Shown in pieces: positions 37,932 to 46,956 of a stretch of DNA of 64,000 bases. Numbering within the stretch: position 1 is the stretch's first letter; each line of letters begins with the position of its first letter. The notes below the pieces were generated by a model. That model saw only the letters and a list, made by a program, of their open reading frames with translations. It was not told the origin of the DNA and did not search any database. Origin of the DNA: Mycobacterium innocens (GTDB lineage Bacteria > Actinomycetota > Actinomycetes > Mycobacteriales > Mycobacteriaceae); assembly GCF_900566055.1 (NCBI RefSeq), contig NZ_UPHQ01000104.1, forward strand, positions 1-64,000. The letters are read 5' to 3'. The position numbers were made by a program, and so were the translations under genes.

Positions 37932-38799
37932 CTATCCGCCGAACAGCAGATACAAGCCGGTGAATGTGTAGCCGACCATGACCAGCATCATGGTGAGTTG
38001 CCCGCAGAGCTGATGGCCGGCCGGCAGCAGCCGCAGGGCCTTGTCGGGCGCCGCAATCACCGCCACGATGTGCCCGGTGACCACGCGCGCGACCTTGATC
38101 GTAGCCAACACCGGCGGGTGCGTGGACAACACATACGCGACATGCAGGTGCCGCCGAACGGGTCCGCCCGCGCCAACCAGCGCCGGCCGCACAACCATGT
38201 CCCGCCCAGCAACACCACGGCGTAGACCAGCAACCACGTCCGCACCGCGGTCAGCGATGCGGAGTCGGGGCTGGCCAATACCATCCAGACGAAAGCGAAC
38301 AGGCCCGCCGCCGCCGGCCGGTACCCCCAGGCGTCGGGATAGGCCAACCGCGGCCGGCTCATGGGCTCCGGAATGCAGCGCCGCCGCAGCAGATATATCG
38401 TCCGTACCGGTGAGACCACTCGCCACACCGGGCCGAACTCCAACGACACCGCAACCAACCCGACCCACAGCAGCACCTAAAACGCTCCCAGCAGGCCGTT
38501 GGCCTGCGTTTGCGGACCCCATATCCCGGCCCAGCGCCACCCATACCGCGAATGCCAACCCCAGCCCGGCAGCCGTCCACCGGGTGACGCGGGATTCAAC
38601 CAGTGTGGTCAGCCCTCGGCAACGGGTGTCCGGGTTTTGCCGGGTCGAACCGCGGCTGGCGCCACGCAACCGCCACCAGGGCGCACGTACAGGTCAATGC
38701 CCACGCCGCCGCTACCATCGCATAGGTGTACGGCACCGGCAGACCACCGGACCCCCCGAGGCCATGCGCCAGCACCGCCTCGCCATCAGCGCGGTTCAC
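37932..38799 (-). pseudogene. Decayed multi-span membrane protein gene
   Basis: Pieces of one membrane protein appear in different frames. The N-terminus runs from GTG 38799 (GLPVPYTYAMVAAAWALT ... FDPAKPGHPLP). A piece in another frame follows (VTRWTAAGLGLAFAVWVALG), then 38057-38476 (LLWVGLVAVSLEFGPVWRV, YPDAWGYRPAAAGLFAFVW, WLARADPF), then the C-terminal stretch down to 37932 (GQLTMMLVMVGYTFTGLYLLFGG). At least two frameshifts separate them, and a central part appears deleted. The GTG overlaps the upstream lipoprotein stop (GTGA), so this was the last gene of the operon that begins near 41.2 kb. Confidence 0.72.
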
Positions 38800-39155
38800 G
38801 GCTGAACGTGAATCGTGGCGATGGTGCGCTTGAGGTGATGTAACTCGACGTCGACATTGCCCGGCAGGTCGACGCTGAACTGAAACGTCTGGTTCGGCGC
38901 GGCCGCGACCTGGAACTTGTGATCGGGCACCGAATGTACGTGCAGTTCATCGGTGGCGTCACCGGTGACGCGCAGGGTGATCGGCTACTTGACCTTGGCC
39001 TGCGGGGTGGCGTTCGACGGCGTCACCTGGTCGTTGGCGATGGTGACATCGACCGCCAAGCCCCCGGCGGGCGGCTGGCTCGGTGAGCCACCGCAGGCCG
39101 CCAGGCCCAAGATCAGTACCGGCACCCAAGCCGTGCTGGCGATACGACGAATCAT
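38796..39155 (-). pseudogene. Cupredoxin-like lipoprotein gene with an in-frame amber codon
   Basis: From ATG 39155 a lipoprotein signal peptide (LILGLAACGG, lipobox LAAC) leads into a beta-sandwich segment. Codon 57 is TAG at 38985-38987, after QAKVK. The same frame then continues without further damage (ITLRVTGDATDELHVHSVPDH ... FQFSVDLPGNVDVELHH) to TGA 38796-38798. The expected codon may be CAG, one transition away. The second half looks like the EfeO/cupredoxin-like fold with His residues (LHVHSV, LHH) that could bind metal. It follows the large membrane gene after five bases. Confidence 0.75.
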
Positions 39156-39160
39156 CGGGG

Positions 39161-40990
39161 TCAGGCCGCCCGCGGAAGAGGTCGTCTCTCCTGTTCGGAC
39201 TCCTTGGGGGTGGTCTCGGCGGCATTGATCCGGCCGGCGCCCCAGGTCAGGGCCGCAATCACCATCAGCGTGAAGAGCAGCACCACCACCGATCCCGCGG
39301 TGAACAACCACAACGGCGTGTTCTGGTCGCGTTCGCGCTGCAGGACGGTGATTTCCTGGACGAACGGCCGGGTGCTGGATGCCAGGGCCGGTACCTCGGC
39401 TGCCGGAATGGCCTCATCGGCTGGCTCGTAAATCGGCACGGCGGTCATCGTGTAACCGTCTTGAACCCTCAGCAGGGTCTTCCACGAGCCCCAGACGGGA
39501 ATCGGTTGGGTGGACCGATAGTGTCCCGGGCCGACTCGATCGAGTCGGTCGATCACCAGACCTCGGTGGTTTTGCATTCCGCCCTGCCAGGACAGGATGG
39601 TGACCCATTCCGGATCACCGCGCACGAGGTCGGGTCGATTGAGCTGCACATCGGCCGACACCATGCGCTTGCCCGGGTCGCTGGGCCGGTCGGTCAATGT
39701 GATGGTCGCGGTCGCTTGTTGAGGCACGACGATATGCAGTCCGTTGGCCACCGCGCCGCCGATCGCCAGCACCGTCACCGCCACGACCGTGATCCCGATA
39801 CCGCGACGCTGCAGGCGTTGGCCGGTGAGCACCATGCCGGTCATCGCCCCGCATAGCCCGGCCAGCACTGCTACCGGCACCCCCATTGCCAGCGCTTCGC
39901 CCCACATGCTCACCGGCCACGGGTAGTGATAGACCGCCCCGATCCACAGTGACTCCAGCCAGAGCCCGATGGTGCCGACGCCCAGGCCCGCGGCGGCGCC
40001 AAAGGCGATCGGGCGCTTGAACACCGGGGTCAGCGCCAGCAATTCGACGACCACGGCGGGACCCAGATACAGCGGGAACCAGTTCGTCGGAGCCCCCAAA
40101 ACGGGTCCCACCAGCAGGGCAACCGCCCCGCGCAGCGCAATCGCGAACAACGCCGCCACGATCGCGGCCCCACGGCCCATCGTCATCCGAGCCACCACCA
40201 GCCCCAGCGCCGCGGCGGCGGCGATCATCATCGGTTGCAGCACCAGCCGGAACTGCTCCACACCGAAGTCGTATTCGATCTGGTAGACCGACAAGCCGAT
40301 CAGCAATCCGCCGCAGGACAGATAGCGCAAGAATTTCACGAACCGACGTTCGGTATCCCCTTCTGCCATGGTCCGTCCGCCTTCGTACTCCAGCATGAGC
40401 ACCGCGAACAGGGAAAATCCGGCGCCGCCGATCATCATCAAGTGGGTCGGGCCCCACAGCGTGACGTCTTGGCCGAAGATGCGATGCCAGATGTCGTCGA
40501 GCGGAAAGCCGATCATCGCGTAAAGTCCGCAGCCGGCCATCAGCACACCGCCGACCGGGGCATGCCAGTTGCGGGTGATGCGCACCGGCGCGGGGCCCGG
40601 CTTGTCGAAGGGCAGCACCACCGCGATCATGCCGGCCAGGAACACGCCGAACAGGCCGATGATGATGAAGTAGTGGGCCGGGTTGGCCAGCGGGCCGGGA
40701 TCGCGGCCGTTGCCGATGTGCCAGCTGACGTCCCAGATGAAGCCGAACAGCGCGCAAATGATCGACGTGGTGAACACCAGCACCGGCAGCGCCACCCAGG
40801 ACGGGCGTTCGAACTTGACCGCCATCCGGTCGGCGAACCGGCCGAGCCAGCCGATCCGGTGGCTGCGGTGCGCATACCCGATCCACAGCATCACCACGCT
40901 GATCACCACCGCGGCGATCGAGAGGCCGATCACTTGATTCAAGCTGGCGCCGCGCGCCGGCGCGGCCTCCGCAACAACCGTCAAATCCAT
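39161..40990 (-). CDS. Large multi-span membrane protein with extracytoplasmic domain, unknown function
   Basis: About 609 residues with roughly twelve membrane spans, a soluble beta-rich domain of ~130 residues (about 430-570; ATITLTDRPSD ... PIPVWGSWKTLLRV), and one more span near the C-terminus. Histidines cluster at membrane edges (VSWHIGNG, PAHYFII, DDIWHRIFG, WGPTHLMM), as in metal- or haem-handling membrane proteins. ATG 40990 is favoured over GTG 41005 and ATG 40996 because GGAGG lies eight bases before it. Downstream is a cupredoxin-like lipoprotein and upstream a 42-residue membrane peptide, so metal or redox work at the membrane is a fair guess. No family recognised. Confidence 0.75.
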   Translation of the reverse strand: MDLTVVAEAAPARGASLNQVIGLSIAAVVISVVMLWIGYAHRSHRIGWLGRFADRMAVKFERPSWVALPVLVFTTSIICALFGFIWDVSWHIGNGRDPGPLANPAHYFIIIGLFGVFLAGMIAVVLPFDKPGPAPVRITRNWHAPVGGVLMAGCGLYAMIGFPLDDIWHRIFGQDVTLWGPTHLMMIGGAGFSLFAVLMLEYEGGRTMAEGDTERRFVKFLRYLSCGGLLIGLSVYQIEYDFGVEQFRLVLQPMMIAAAAALGLVVARMTMGRGAAIVAALFAIALRGAVALLVGPVLGAPTNWFPLYLGPAVVVELLALTPVFKRPIAFGAAAGLGVGTIGLWLESLWIGAVYHYPWPVSMWGEALAMGVPVAVLAGLCGAMTGMVLTGQRLQRRGIGITVVAVTVLAIGGAVANGLHIVVPQQATATITLTDRPSDPGKRMVSADVQLNRPDLVRGDPEWVTILSWQGGMQNHRGLVIDRLDRVGPGHYRSTQPIPVWGSWKTLLRVQDGYTMTAVPIYEPADEAIPAAEVPALASSTRPFVQEITVLQRERDQNTPLWLFTAGSVVVLLFTLMVIAALTWGAGRINAAETTPKESEQERRPLPRAA

Positions 40991-41093
40991 CGCCATCGCC
41001 TCCACGCCGGGGCCCGCGGGATCTCATCGGCGAGCCGCTGACTCTTTCCGGTTCTCGAATGCCCAGATGAAGCGCTCGTCAATCCTGTTTTCG

Positions 41094-41222
41094 TCAGCCG
41101 CGCCGGTCTCGCATGGCCACGTAGAGCACCACACCGACGACGATGACCGCGGGTAGGAACGCCGGCAGCGCCAGCAACAGCGCATGATGGGCCAAGTACT
41201 CGGTGTGCAGGTCACTGGTCAT
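41094..41222 (-). CDS. 42-residue single-span membrane peptide
   Basis: ATG 41222 opens MTSDLHTEYLAHHALLLALP, then a hydrophobic helix (FLPAVIVVGVVLYVAM) and a basic end (RDRRG), stopping at 41094-41096. It has a classic small bitopic shape: charged/His-rich N-terminus, one span, positive C-terminus. It precedes the large membrane gene by about 100 bases on the same strand and is probably its subunit. A 63-codon frame over the same bases (41024-41215) is Cys/Ser/Trp-rich and looks spurious. Confidence 0.6.
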   Translation of the reverse strand: MTSDLHTEYLAHHALLLALPAFLPAVIVVGVVLYVAMRDRRG

Positions 41223-41382
41223 GGGGCTCACGGTTGGGCTCTCACAGGGAGGCCATCGAAATGGCCCAATAAGATCACCGTACCCACGCCAAACGGTGAC
41301 TAAGCAGGTGCGATACCCAGCGGCGGGTGCCGCGGCGGCATGCCCACAAGCTGTTGGGCCCGCGCAGACCGTTACCCTAGCC

Positions 41383-41395
41383 TGAACACCGTTTT
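41383..41395. promoter_or_regulatory. BioQ-like operator overlapping the bioB promoter
   Basis: TGAAC-ACC-GTTTT matches the half-site TGAAC-N3-GTT that I recall for the mycobacterial biotin repressor BioQ. A nested GAAC ... GTTC pair with nine bases between runs to 41400. TACCCT at 41373-41378 could be the bioB -10 box, which would put the start of transcription inside the operator. Confidence 0.45.
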
Positions 41396-41481
41396 AGTTC
41401 GGGCCGCGTATTCGCATGCGGCCGCGCACCATAACTGCGTTCCGAACGCTCGGATACGACAAAGATGTAGGGGAGTACCTG

Positions 41482-42543
41482 GTGACTCAAGCGCCGATTC
41501 GACCGACGACCGACGCCGGCCAGCATGGCGTGCCCGACCCGGACAATCTGGCCGACATTTTGGCCGAGGCCCGCCTGCAGGTGCTGGAGCGTGGTGAGGG
41601 TTTGAACCAGGATCAGGTGCTGCGGGTGCTGCAGCTGCCCCACGAGCGGCTCGAGGAGCTGCTGGGGCTGGCGCACGAGGTGCGGATGCGGTGGTGCGGT
41701 CCCGAGGTCGAGGTGGAAGGCATCATCAGCCTGAAGACCGGCGGCTGCCCCGAGGATTGTCATTTCTGCTCTCAGTCGGGCCTGTTCAGCTCCCCGGTGC
41801 GCAGTGCGTGGCTGGATATTCCCAGCCTGGTCGAGGCGGCCAAGCAGACCGCTAAGACCGGTGCCACCGAGTTCTGCATCGTGGCCGCGGTACGCGGGCC
41901 CGACGACCGGCTGCTGGCCCAGGTCGCGGCCGGTATCGAGGCGATTCGCAACGAAGTCGAGATCAACATCGCCTGCTCCCTGGGCATGTTGAGCGCCCGG
42001 CAAGTGGAGCAGCTGTCGGCGATGGGTGTGCACCGCTATAACCACAACCTGGAGACGGCCCGCTCGTACTTCACCAAGGTCGTCACCACACACACCTGGG
42101 AGGAGCGCTGGCAGACGCTGACGATGGTGCGTGACGCCGGCATGGAGGTGTGCTGCGGCGGCATCCTCGGCATGGGCGAGACGTTGGAGCAGCGGGCCGA
42201 ATTCGCTGCCAACCTCGCCGAGCTGAACCCCGACGAGGTGCCGTTGAACTTTCTCAACCCGCGCCCGGGAACCCCGTTCGGCGACTTGGAGGTGCTGCCG
42301 GTCGGCGAAGCGCTCAAGGCTGTGGGGGCTTTCCGGCTGGCGCTGCCGCGCACGATGCTGCGCTTCGCCGGTGGCCGCGAGATCACCCTGGGCGACCTTG
42401 GTGCCAAGCGGGGGATTCTGGGCGGCATCAACGCGGTGATCGTCGGCAACTACCTGACCACCCTTGGCCGCCCCGCCGAGGCCGACCTGCAGCTGCTCGA
42501 CGACCTACAGATGCCGATCAAGGCGCTCAACGCCACCTTGTGA
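41482..42543 (+). CDS. bioB: Biotin synthase
   Basis: Radical-SAM enzyme that inserts sulfur into dethiobiotin. It has 353 residues. The SAM cluster motif is [14 protein letters not shown] (CX3CX2C), and [12 protein letters not shown] and [12 protein letters not shown] are BioB-specific. GTG 41482 follows GGGGAG (41470-41475) and gives [13 protein letters not shown] as in relatives; upstream in-frame codons from 41416 are less likely. It is separated from bioAFD by the decayed membrane operon. bsaP follows after 13 bases. Confidence 0.96.
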   Translation: MTQAPIRPTTDAGQHGVPDPDNLADILAEARLQVLERGEGLNQDQVLRVLQLPHERLEELLGLAHEVRMRWCGPEVEVEGIISLKTGGCPEDCHFCSQSGLFSSPVRSAWLDIPSLVEAAKQTAKTGATEFCIVAAVRGPDDRLLAQVAAGIEAIRNEVEINIACSLGMLSARQVEQLSAMGVHRYNHNLETARSYFTKVVTTHTWEERWQTLTMVRDAGMEVCCGGILGMGETLEQRAEFAANLAELNPDEVPLNFLNPRPGTPFGDLEVLPVGEALKAVGAFRLALPRTMLRFAGGREITLGDLGAKRGILGGINAVIVGNYLTTLGRPAEADLQLLDDLQMPIKALNATL

Positions 42544-42556
42544 GAAGGCGGCAAAC

Positions 42557-42784
42557 GTGGTCGAAAATCGGGGCGATCCGGTCGGTGGCGGTGCCTACAA
42601 CGTCTACACCGGGCAACCGGCGGGCACGGCCACGCCGACAGCCGCTCAATTGGGTCTCGAGCCACCACGGTTCTGTGCGGAGTGCGGCCGGCGAATGACC
42701 GTGCAGGTTCGTCCCGATGGGTGGCGGGCACGATGCTCCCGGCACGGACAGGTGGATTCATCCGATCTGGAGGCGCAGCGGTGA
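42557..42784 (+). CDS. bsaP: Biotin synthase auxiliary protein
   Basis: A 75-residue protein with a small metal-binding pattern FCAECGRR ... ARCSRHG (C-x2-C, then C-x2-H). It matches the protein (Rv1590 in M. tuberculosis) reported to be needed by mycobacterial biotin synthase, probably for its auxiliary iron-sulfur cluster. GTG 42557 starts 13 bases after bioB, and its stop overlaps the next start (GTGA). The order bioB-bsaP is what the role predicts. Confidence 0.85.
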   Translation: MVENRGDPVGGGAYNVYTGQPAGTATPTAAQLGLEPPRFCAECGRRMTVQVRPDGWRARCSRHGQVDSSDLEAQR

Positions 42785-43473
42785 CCGAGGAATCCGTGCC
42801 CCAGAGTCCGCCGGCGCCGCAGACGGCCAGCGCGCCGGCCGGTCCAGAGTCGTCCGGCGCCGATCGCGCATCCCGCAAAAGTGCGGCCATCACCGTGGTG
42901 CTCGGTTTGTCGCTGACCGGTGTGGTGATAGGTGCGTTGTGGGCGTGGGTGGCGCCACCGATCCATGCGGTTGTGGCGCTCACCCGCGCGGGCGAGCGGG
43001 TGCACGACTATTTGGGTGAAGAATCGCAGAACTTCTTCATCGCCCCGTTTTTGATGCTCGGTCTGTCGGGTGTGGTGGCGGTGGTGGCGGCAGTGCTGGT
43101 GTGGCAGTGGCGCGAACACCGGGGACCGGGGATGGTCGTCGCGCTTTCGGTCGGCTTGGTCGGCGCCGCGGCGGCAGCGGCGGCGGTGGGGGCGTTGCTG
43201 GTTCGGTTGCGCTACGGCGCGCTGGATTTCGACACCGTGCCGCTGGCAAGCGGCGATCATTCGCTGACGTACGTCACGCAGGCGCCGCCGGTGTTCTTTG
43301 CCTGGCGGCCGTCGCTGGTGGCGGCCACACTACTGTCGCCGGCGGCCACCGCGTCACTGGTGTACGCGTTGATTGCGGCCGGGACCGCACGTGACGACTT
43401 GGGCCGCTGTCCGGCCGGTGAGCAGGCGTCGAACGCGCCGACCGAGCCGGTGTCAGAAGCCGGGGTGGCTTGA
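42781..43473 (+). CDS. DUF2567-type membrane protein (Rv1591-like)
   Basis: A 230-residue protein with a Pro/Ala-rich cytoplasmic N-terminus (~40 residues) and four hydrophobic segments ([58 protein letters not shown] and [20 protein letters not shown]). The N-terminal half keeps the [26 protein letters not shown] loop. Function unknown. Translationally coupled to bsaP. Convergent with the lipase gene, six bases apart. Confidence 0.75.
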   Translation: MTEESVPQSPPAPQTASAPAGPESSGADRASRKSAAITVVLGLSLTGVVIGALWAWVAPPIHAVVALTRAGERVHDYLGEESQNFFIAPFLMLGLSGVVAVVAAVLVWQWREHRGPGMVVALSVGLVGAAAAAAAVGALLVRLRYGALDFDTVPLASGDHSLTYVTQAPPVFFAWRPSLVAATLLSPAATASLVYALIAAGTARDDLGRCPAGEQASNAPTEPVSEAGVA

Positions 43474-43479
43474 CCGCCG

Positions 43480-44820
43480 TCAAAGCGGCCGGCGGGGGAC
43501 TTTACGCCCGGTGATGACCTTGGCGGCAATGACGGCCAGTCGGGCCATGCCGGCGTAGGTCATCGGGTTGAACATGGTCGGCCAGGTAGTCCGGATGACA
43601 TGTTCGCTCAGCGGCCGCCCGGCGAACCGGTCGGTGAGCCAGCGCAGCGTCATCGGAGCCGACAGCGGGTGCAGCACCATGTGCTCGTTGAAGGCATCCC
43701 GATGGTAGGTGACTTTGGCGCCGCCGGCCGAATACGCCTCGGCCAGCGCATCGATGTCGTCGACGTCGATGAGATAGTCGTGGACCGCCTGCACGATCAG
43801 GACCGGGGGCGCCGGTACCGCGGCCCCTAGCTTGATGTCCTGGAAGACGTGCACGATCTCGGGGGTGGACAGGACGTCTTCGAGCGGCTCGTCCAAATAG
43901 TCGCCCAAGTTCTTGTTCGCCGTGCGGACGACCGCCTCGATGGTCGTCATCCCTTCCAGCCGCTTGAGCAGGTCTATCCCGGCGTCGTTGGCGTGTTGCT
44001 TGATCACCCGGTCCAGCCCGGGGTAGGTGTGTGCGAGCGCAGCCACCACCAGCGCGGGCAGACCAGCGAGCAGGGTGCCGTTGAGCCGGCGGAAAGTGTT
44101 ACCCAGGTCGCCGACCGGTGATCCCAGCACAGCCCCGACGATGTCCAGCTCCGGCGCGTAGTCGCCAGACATTTCAGCGGCCCAGGCGCTCGCCAGGCCG
44201 CCGCCCGAGTAGCCCCACAGCCCGATGGGAGCCGACGGGGACAACCCGAGACGTTCCGAATTTAGGGCCGCCCGGATGCCGTCCAGGACGCGGTAGCCGG
44301 GTTCGTACGGAGCTCCCCACAGTCCCCGGGCGCCTTCGTGGTCGGGTACCGAAACCGCCCAACCCTCGGCGACAGCGGCGGTGATCAACAACAGCTCCAG
44401 CTGAGTCAGCGACCCGAGGCCCTTGGCCCGGCGCCGCAGCGCATAGGACGGAAAGCATCGGGAGCTTATGGCGTCGATCGCGCACTGATACGACAACAGC
44501 GGGCAGGTCTGCCCCGGCGCAACTTCGGCGGGCAGGATCACCGTGGTCACCGTCGCCTCGGGGTTTCCGTTCATATCGGTGGTCCGGTACAGCAGCTGAG
44601 TCGCGGTGATGGATTGCGGTATCAGACCCAGAAACGCCAGCTCGACGTCACGTGATCGCAGTACCGTTCCGGGTTCGGCATGCTGGTAGCCCGCCGGCGG
44701 CTGATAAAAGGGATCGTCGCACGGCAGCAGTGGGCGCACCTTGCGCTGCAACTCCTCATGCGAGGGTCGGCCGATCCATTCCGCGGCGCGCGCATCTGCC
44801 AGATTGCCGACGCTAACCAT
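43480..44820 (-). CDS. Secretory-lipase (LIP) family hydrolase (Rv1592c-like)
   Basis: An alpha/beta hydrolase of 446 residues. The nucleophile elbow is [11 protein letters not shown] with Ser near residue 205; [11 protein letters not shown] forms the oxyanion region. The late [15 protein letters not shown] and FNEHMVLHP supply the probable catalytic Asp and His. The orthologue is a lipase that I recall as isoniazid-responsive. There is no clear signal peptide from ATG 44820 ([15 protein letters not shown]). GAAGGGAG precedes the ATG. Confidence 0.85.
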   Translation of the reverse strand: MVSVGNLADARAAEWIGRPSHEELQRKVRPLLPCDDPFYQPPAGYQHAEPGTVLRSRDVELAFLGLIPQSITATQLLYRTTDMNGNPEATVTTVILPAEVAPGQTCPLLSYQCAIDAISSRCFPSYALRRRAKGLGSLTQLELLLITAAVAEGWAVSVPDHEGARGLWGAPYEPGYRVLDGIRAALNSERLGLSPSAPIGLWGYSGGGLASAWAAEMSGDYAPELDIVGAVLGSPVGDLGNTFRRLNGTLLAGLPALVVAALAHTYPGLDRVIKQHANDAGIDLLKRLEGMTTIEAVVRTANKNLGDYLDEPLEDVLSTPEIVHVFQDIKLGAAVPAPPVLIVQAVHDYLIDVDDIDALAEAYSAGGAKVTYHRDAFNEHMVLHPLSAPMTLRWLTDRFAGRPLSEHVIRTTWPTMFNPMTYAGMARLAVIAAKVITGRKVPRRPL

Positions 44821-45128
44821 CAGGCTCCCTTCTCGGCCTTGGCGTCTCGCGCATCAATCCGTCCCGGACCAGGAGACAGCGCAGTTAGCCCAGTCATAGT
44901 CAGGCGCCGGCACCTCAACCGCGGCCAGCACCTCTTAGCTACCTCTTATATAGCCTTACTCAGCTCTTATGCAACTTACGGCATCGTCGGTCGCTGGAGC
45001 GATAAGGGCGCGGCGTGCCGCTCGTCACAATCGGTGAGCTGGGCAATCAGATCCGGTGAGACCGCGATCCTTGCCGACCCGCCGGCCCGGAAAACGCTGC
45101 GGAAGCCGAAGCCGTCGTGCCGGGACTT
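44821..45128. other. Intergenic stretch with an AT-rich promoter candidate for the lipase gene
   Basis: 308 bases without a supported gene. An AT-rich island (44935-44985) contains TATATA at 44947-44952, which reads as a -10 hexamer on the minus strand and would give the lipase mRNA a leader of about 120 bases. The motif CTACCTCTTA/AGCTCTTA repeats around it. The rest is GC-rich and featureless to me. Confidence 0.35.
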
Positions 45129-45851
45129 TCAGGCCTGGCCGGGGGGCCGCAATGCGGCGAATTCGTCGGTGACCCTCAGCTGCGAATCGGTGAACCGGTA
45201 CAGCGCTGCCGGGCGGCCGCCGCTGCGCCCGGATTGGGCCACGGTACCGGTCTGCGTGATCACCTTGCGACGCGCCAGGACCCGCTGCAGGTTCGTGGCA
45301 TCGACTTGATAGCCCAACGCGGCACCGTAGATACCGCGCAGCGTGGACAGCGCGAATTCTTTGGGAGCCAACGCGAACCCGATATTGGTGTACGACATTT
45401 TGGCGACCAGCCTGGCGCGGGCATGGGCCACCATCGGGCCGTGATCGAAGGCCATCGGTGGCAGGGAATTCACCGGATGCCAGCGGGTGTCTTCGGGCAA
45501 CTCCGGGGTTGCGGGGGAGGGAACCAGCCCCAGGAAGGTCGACGCGATCACCCGAGTGCCCGGCACCCGATGCGGATCGGAGAACACGGCAAGCTGTTCG
45601 AGATGGGATAGCTCGCGGAGATCGACTTTCTCGGCCAGTTGGCGGCGAACCGAGGTCGTCAAATCCTCGTCGTTGCGCATCCGTCCCCCCGGAAGCGACC
45701 ACGCGCCCTTCTGCGGGTCCTGGGCGCGTTGCCATAACAGCACGTTGAGCTGTGGTTTTTCGGCCTTTGACCGTTGTTCCGGGCCAGCGGTGACCATGCG
45801 AACCTGGAATACGACGGCCAGCACTTCATGGGCGGTGCTACCATAGGGCAT
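45129..45851 (-). CDS. nrtR: NrtR-type Nudix/winged-helix regulator of NAD synthesis (Rv1593c-like)
   Basis: A 240-residue protein: an N-terminal Nudix domain ([22 protein letters not shown] ... [10 protein letters not shown]) whose Nudix box is not the canonical GX5EX7REUXEEXGU form, then a winged helix ([30 protein letters not shown]). This is the NrtR build: a sensor of ADP-ribose that represses NAD genes. It is divergent from nadABC with a palindrome between. ATG 45851 is fixed by a -10 box TACAAT seven bases upstream; longer in-frame starts run into nadA. Confidence 0.88.
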   Translation of the reverse strand: MPYGSTAHEVLAVVFQVRMVTAGPEQRSKAEKPQLNVLLWQRAQDPQKGAWSLPGGRMRNDEDLTTSVRRQLAEKVDLRELSHLEQLAVFSDPHRVPGTRVIASTFLGLVPSPATPELPEDTRWHPVNSLPPMAFDHGPMVAHARARLVAKMSYTNIGFALAPKEFALSTLRGIYGAALGYQVDATNLQRVLARRKVITQTGTVAQSGRSGGRPAALYRFTDSQLRVTDEFAALRPPGQA

Positions 45852-45874
45852 GTTTTCGATTGTAAGTCGAAAAC
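45852..45874. promoter_or_regulatory. NrtR operator: 8-bp arms GTTTTCGA / TCGAAAAC
   Basis: A perfect inverted repeat with a 7-bp spacer directly abuts the nrtR ATG. The minus-strand -10 box TACAAT (45859-45864) lies in its centre, so bound repressor would block nrtR's own leaderless promoter and the nadA promoter that reads the other way. The sequence resembles the NrtR box described for mycobacteria as I recall it. Confidence 0.7.
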
Positions 45875-45897
45875 CTGCTGGCGTGAAAGGAGCAGCC

Positions 45898-46956
45898 GTG
45901 ACGGTCTTGAGTCGCATGGACACGCTCGGCACTGGCATCACCGACATGACCGCTCGGGTCACCAATACACCAACCGGCTACACCGGGGTCGACGGTGACG
46001 CACAGTGGGCTGCCGAAGTGCGTCGACTGGCGCGATTGCGCGGCGCCACGATACTGGCCCACAACTACCAGCTGCCCGCCATTCAAGACGTCGCCGACCA
46101 CATCGGGGATTCGCTGGCGCTGTCGCGCATCGCGGCCGATGCGCCCGAAGACACCATCGTTTTCTGCGGGGTGCACTTCATGGCCGAGACCGCCAAGATC
46201 CTCAGCCCGCAAAAGACAGTGCTGATTCCCGACCAACGGGCCGGCTGCTCACTGGCCGACTCGATCACGGCTGACGAATTGCGTGCCTGGAAGGCTGAGC
46301 ATCCCGGCGCGGTCGTCGTCTCCTACGTCAACACCACGGCCGAGGTGAAGGCGCTCACCGACATCTGCTGCACCTCGTCGAACGCAGTCGACGTGGTCGC
46401 CTCCATCGACCCCGATCGTGAGGTGCTGTTCTGCCCGGACCAATTCCTCGGTGCACACGTGCGCCGCGTGACCGGTCGCCAGAATCTGCACGTATGGGCC
46501 GGCGAATGCCACGTGCACGCCGGGATCAACGGTGAAGAGCTCACCGACCAGGCGCATGCCAATCCCGATGCCGAATTGTTCGTGCATCCGGAATGTGGTT
46601 GCGCCACCTCGGCGCTCTACCTTGCCGGAGAAGGCGCCTTCCCCCAGGAGCGGGTCAAGATCCTGTCCACCGGTGGGATGCTGGACGCGGCCCGCCAAAC
46701 CCGTGCCCGCAAGGTGCTGGTCGCCACCGAGGTCGGAATGCTGCATCAACTGCGGCGGGCGGCGCCGGAAGTCGACTTCCAGGCGGTCAACGACCGTGCG
46801 TCGTGCAAGTTCATGAAGATGATCACGCCCGCCGCTTTGTTGCGTTGTCTGGTGGAGGGGGCCGACGAAGTCCATGTCGATCCCGACGTCGCGGCCGCGG
46901 GCCGGCGCAGTGTCCAGCGGATGATCGAAATCGGACAACCTGGCGGTGGCGAATGA
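45898..46956 (+). CDS. nadA: Quinolinate synthase A
   Basis: Iron-sulfur enzyme that condenses iminoaspartate with dihydroxyacetone phosphate to quinolinate. It has 352 residues. The cluster cysteines are in [22 protein letters not shown] and [26 protein letters not shown] binds substrate. The start is GTG 45898 after AAAGGAG (45886-45892). An in-frame ATG at 45850 would begin inside the operator and is rejected. First gene of nadABC. Confidence 0.95.
   Translation: MTVLSRMDTLGTGITDMTARVTNTPTGYTGVDGDAQWAAEVRRLARLRGATILAHNYQLPAIQDVADHIGDSLALSRIAADAPEDTIVFCGVHFMAETAKILSPQKTVLIPDQRAGCSLADSITADELRAWKAEHPGAVVVSYVNTTAEVKALTDICCTSSNAVDVVASIDPDREVLFCPDQFLGAHVRRVTGRQNLHVWAGECHVHAGINGEELTDQAHANPDAELFVHPECGCATSALYLAGEGAFPQERVKILSTGGMLDAARQTRARKVLVATEVGMLHQLRRAAPEVDFQAVNDRASCKFMKMITPAALLRCLVEGADEVHVDPDVAAAGRRSVQRMIEIGQPGGGE

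Noticed and set aside
41024..41215. 63-codon minus-strand frame rich in Cys, Trp and Ser
   Set aside because: It overlaps the 42-residue membrane peptide frame, which has a far better composition and start.
45850..45897. Earlier in-frame nadA start at ATG 45850
   Set aside because: It would lie inside the NrtR palindrome and has no ribosome binding site; GTG 45898 has AAAGGAG at good spacing.
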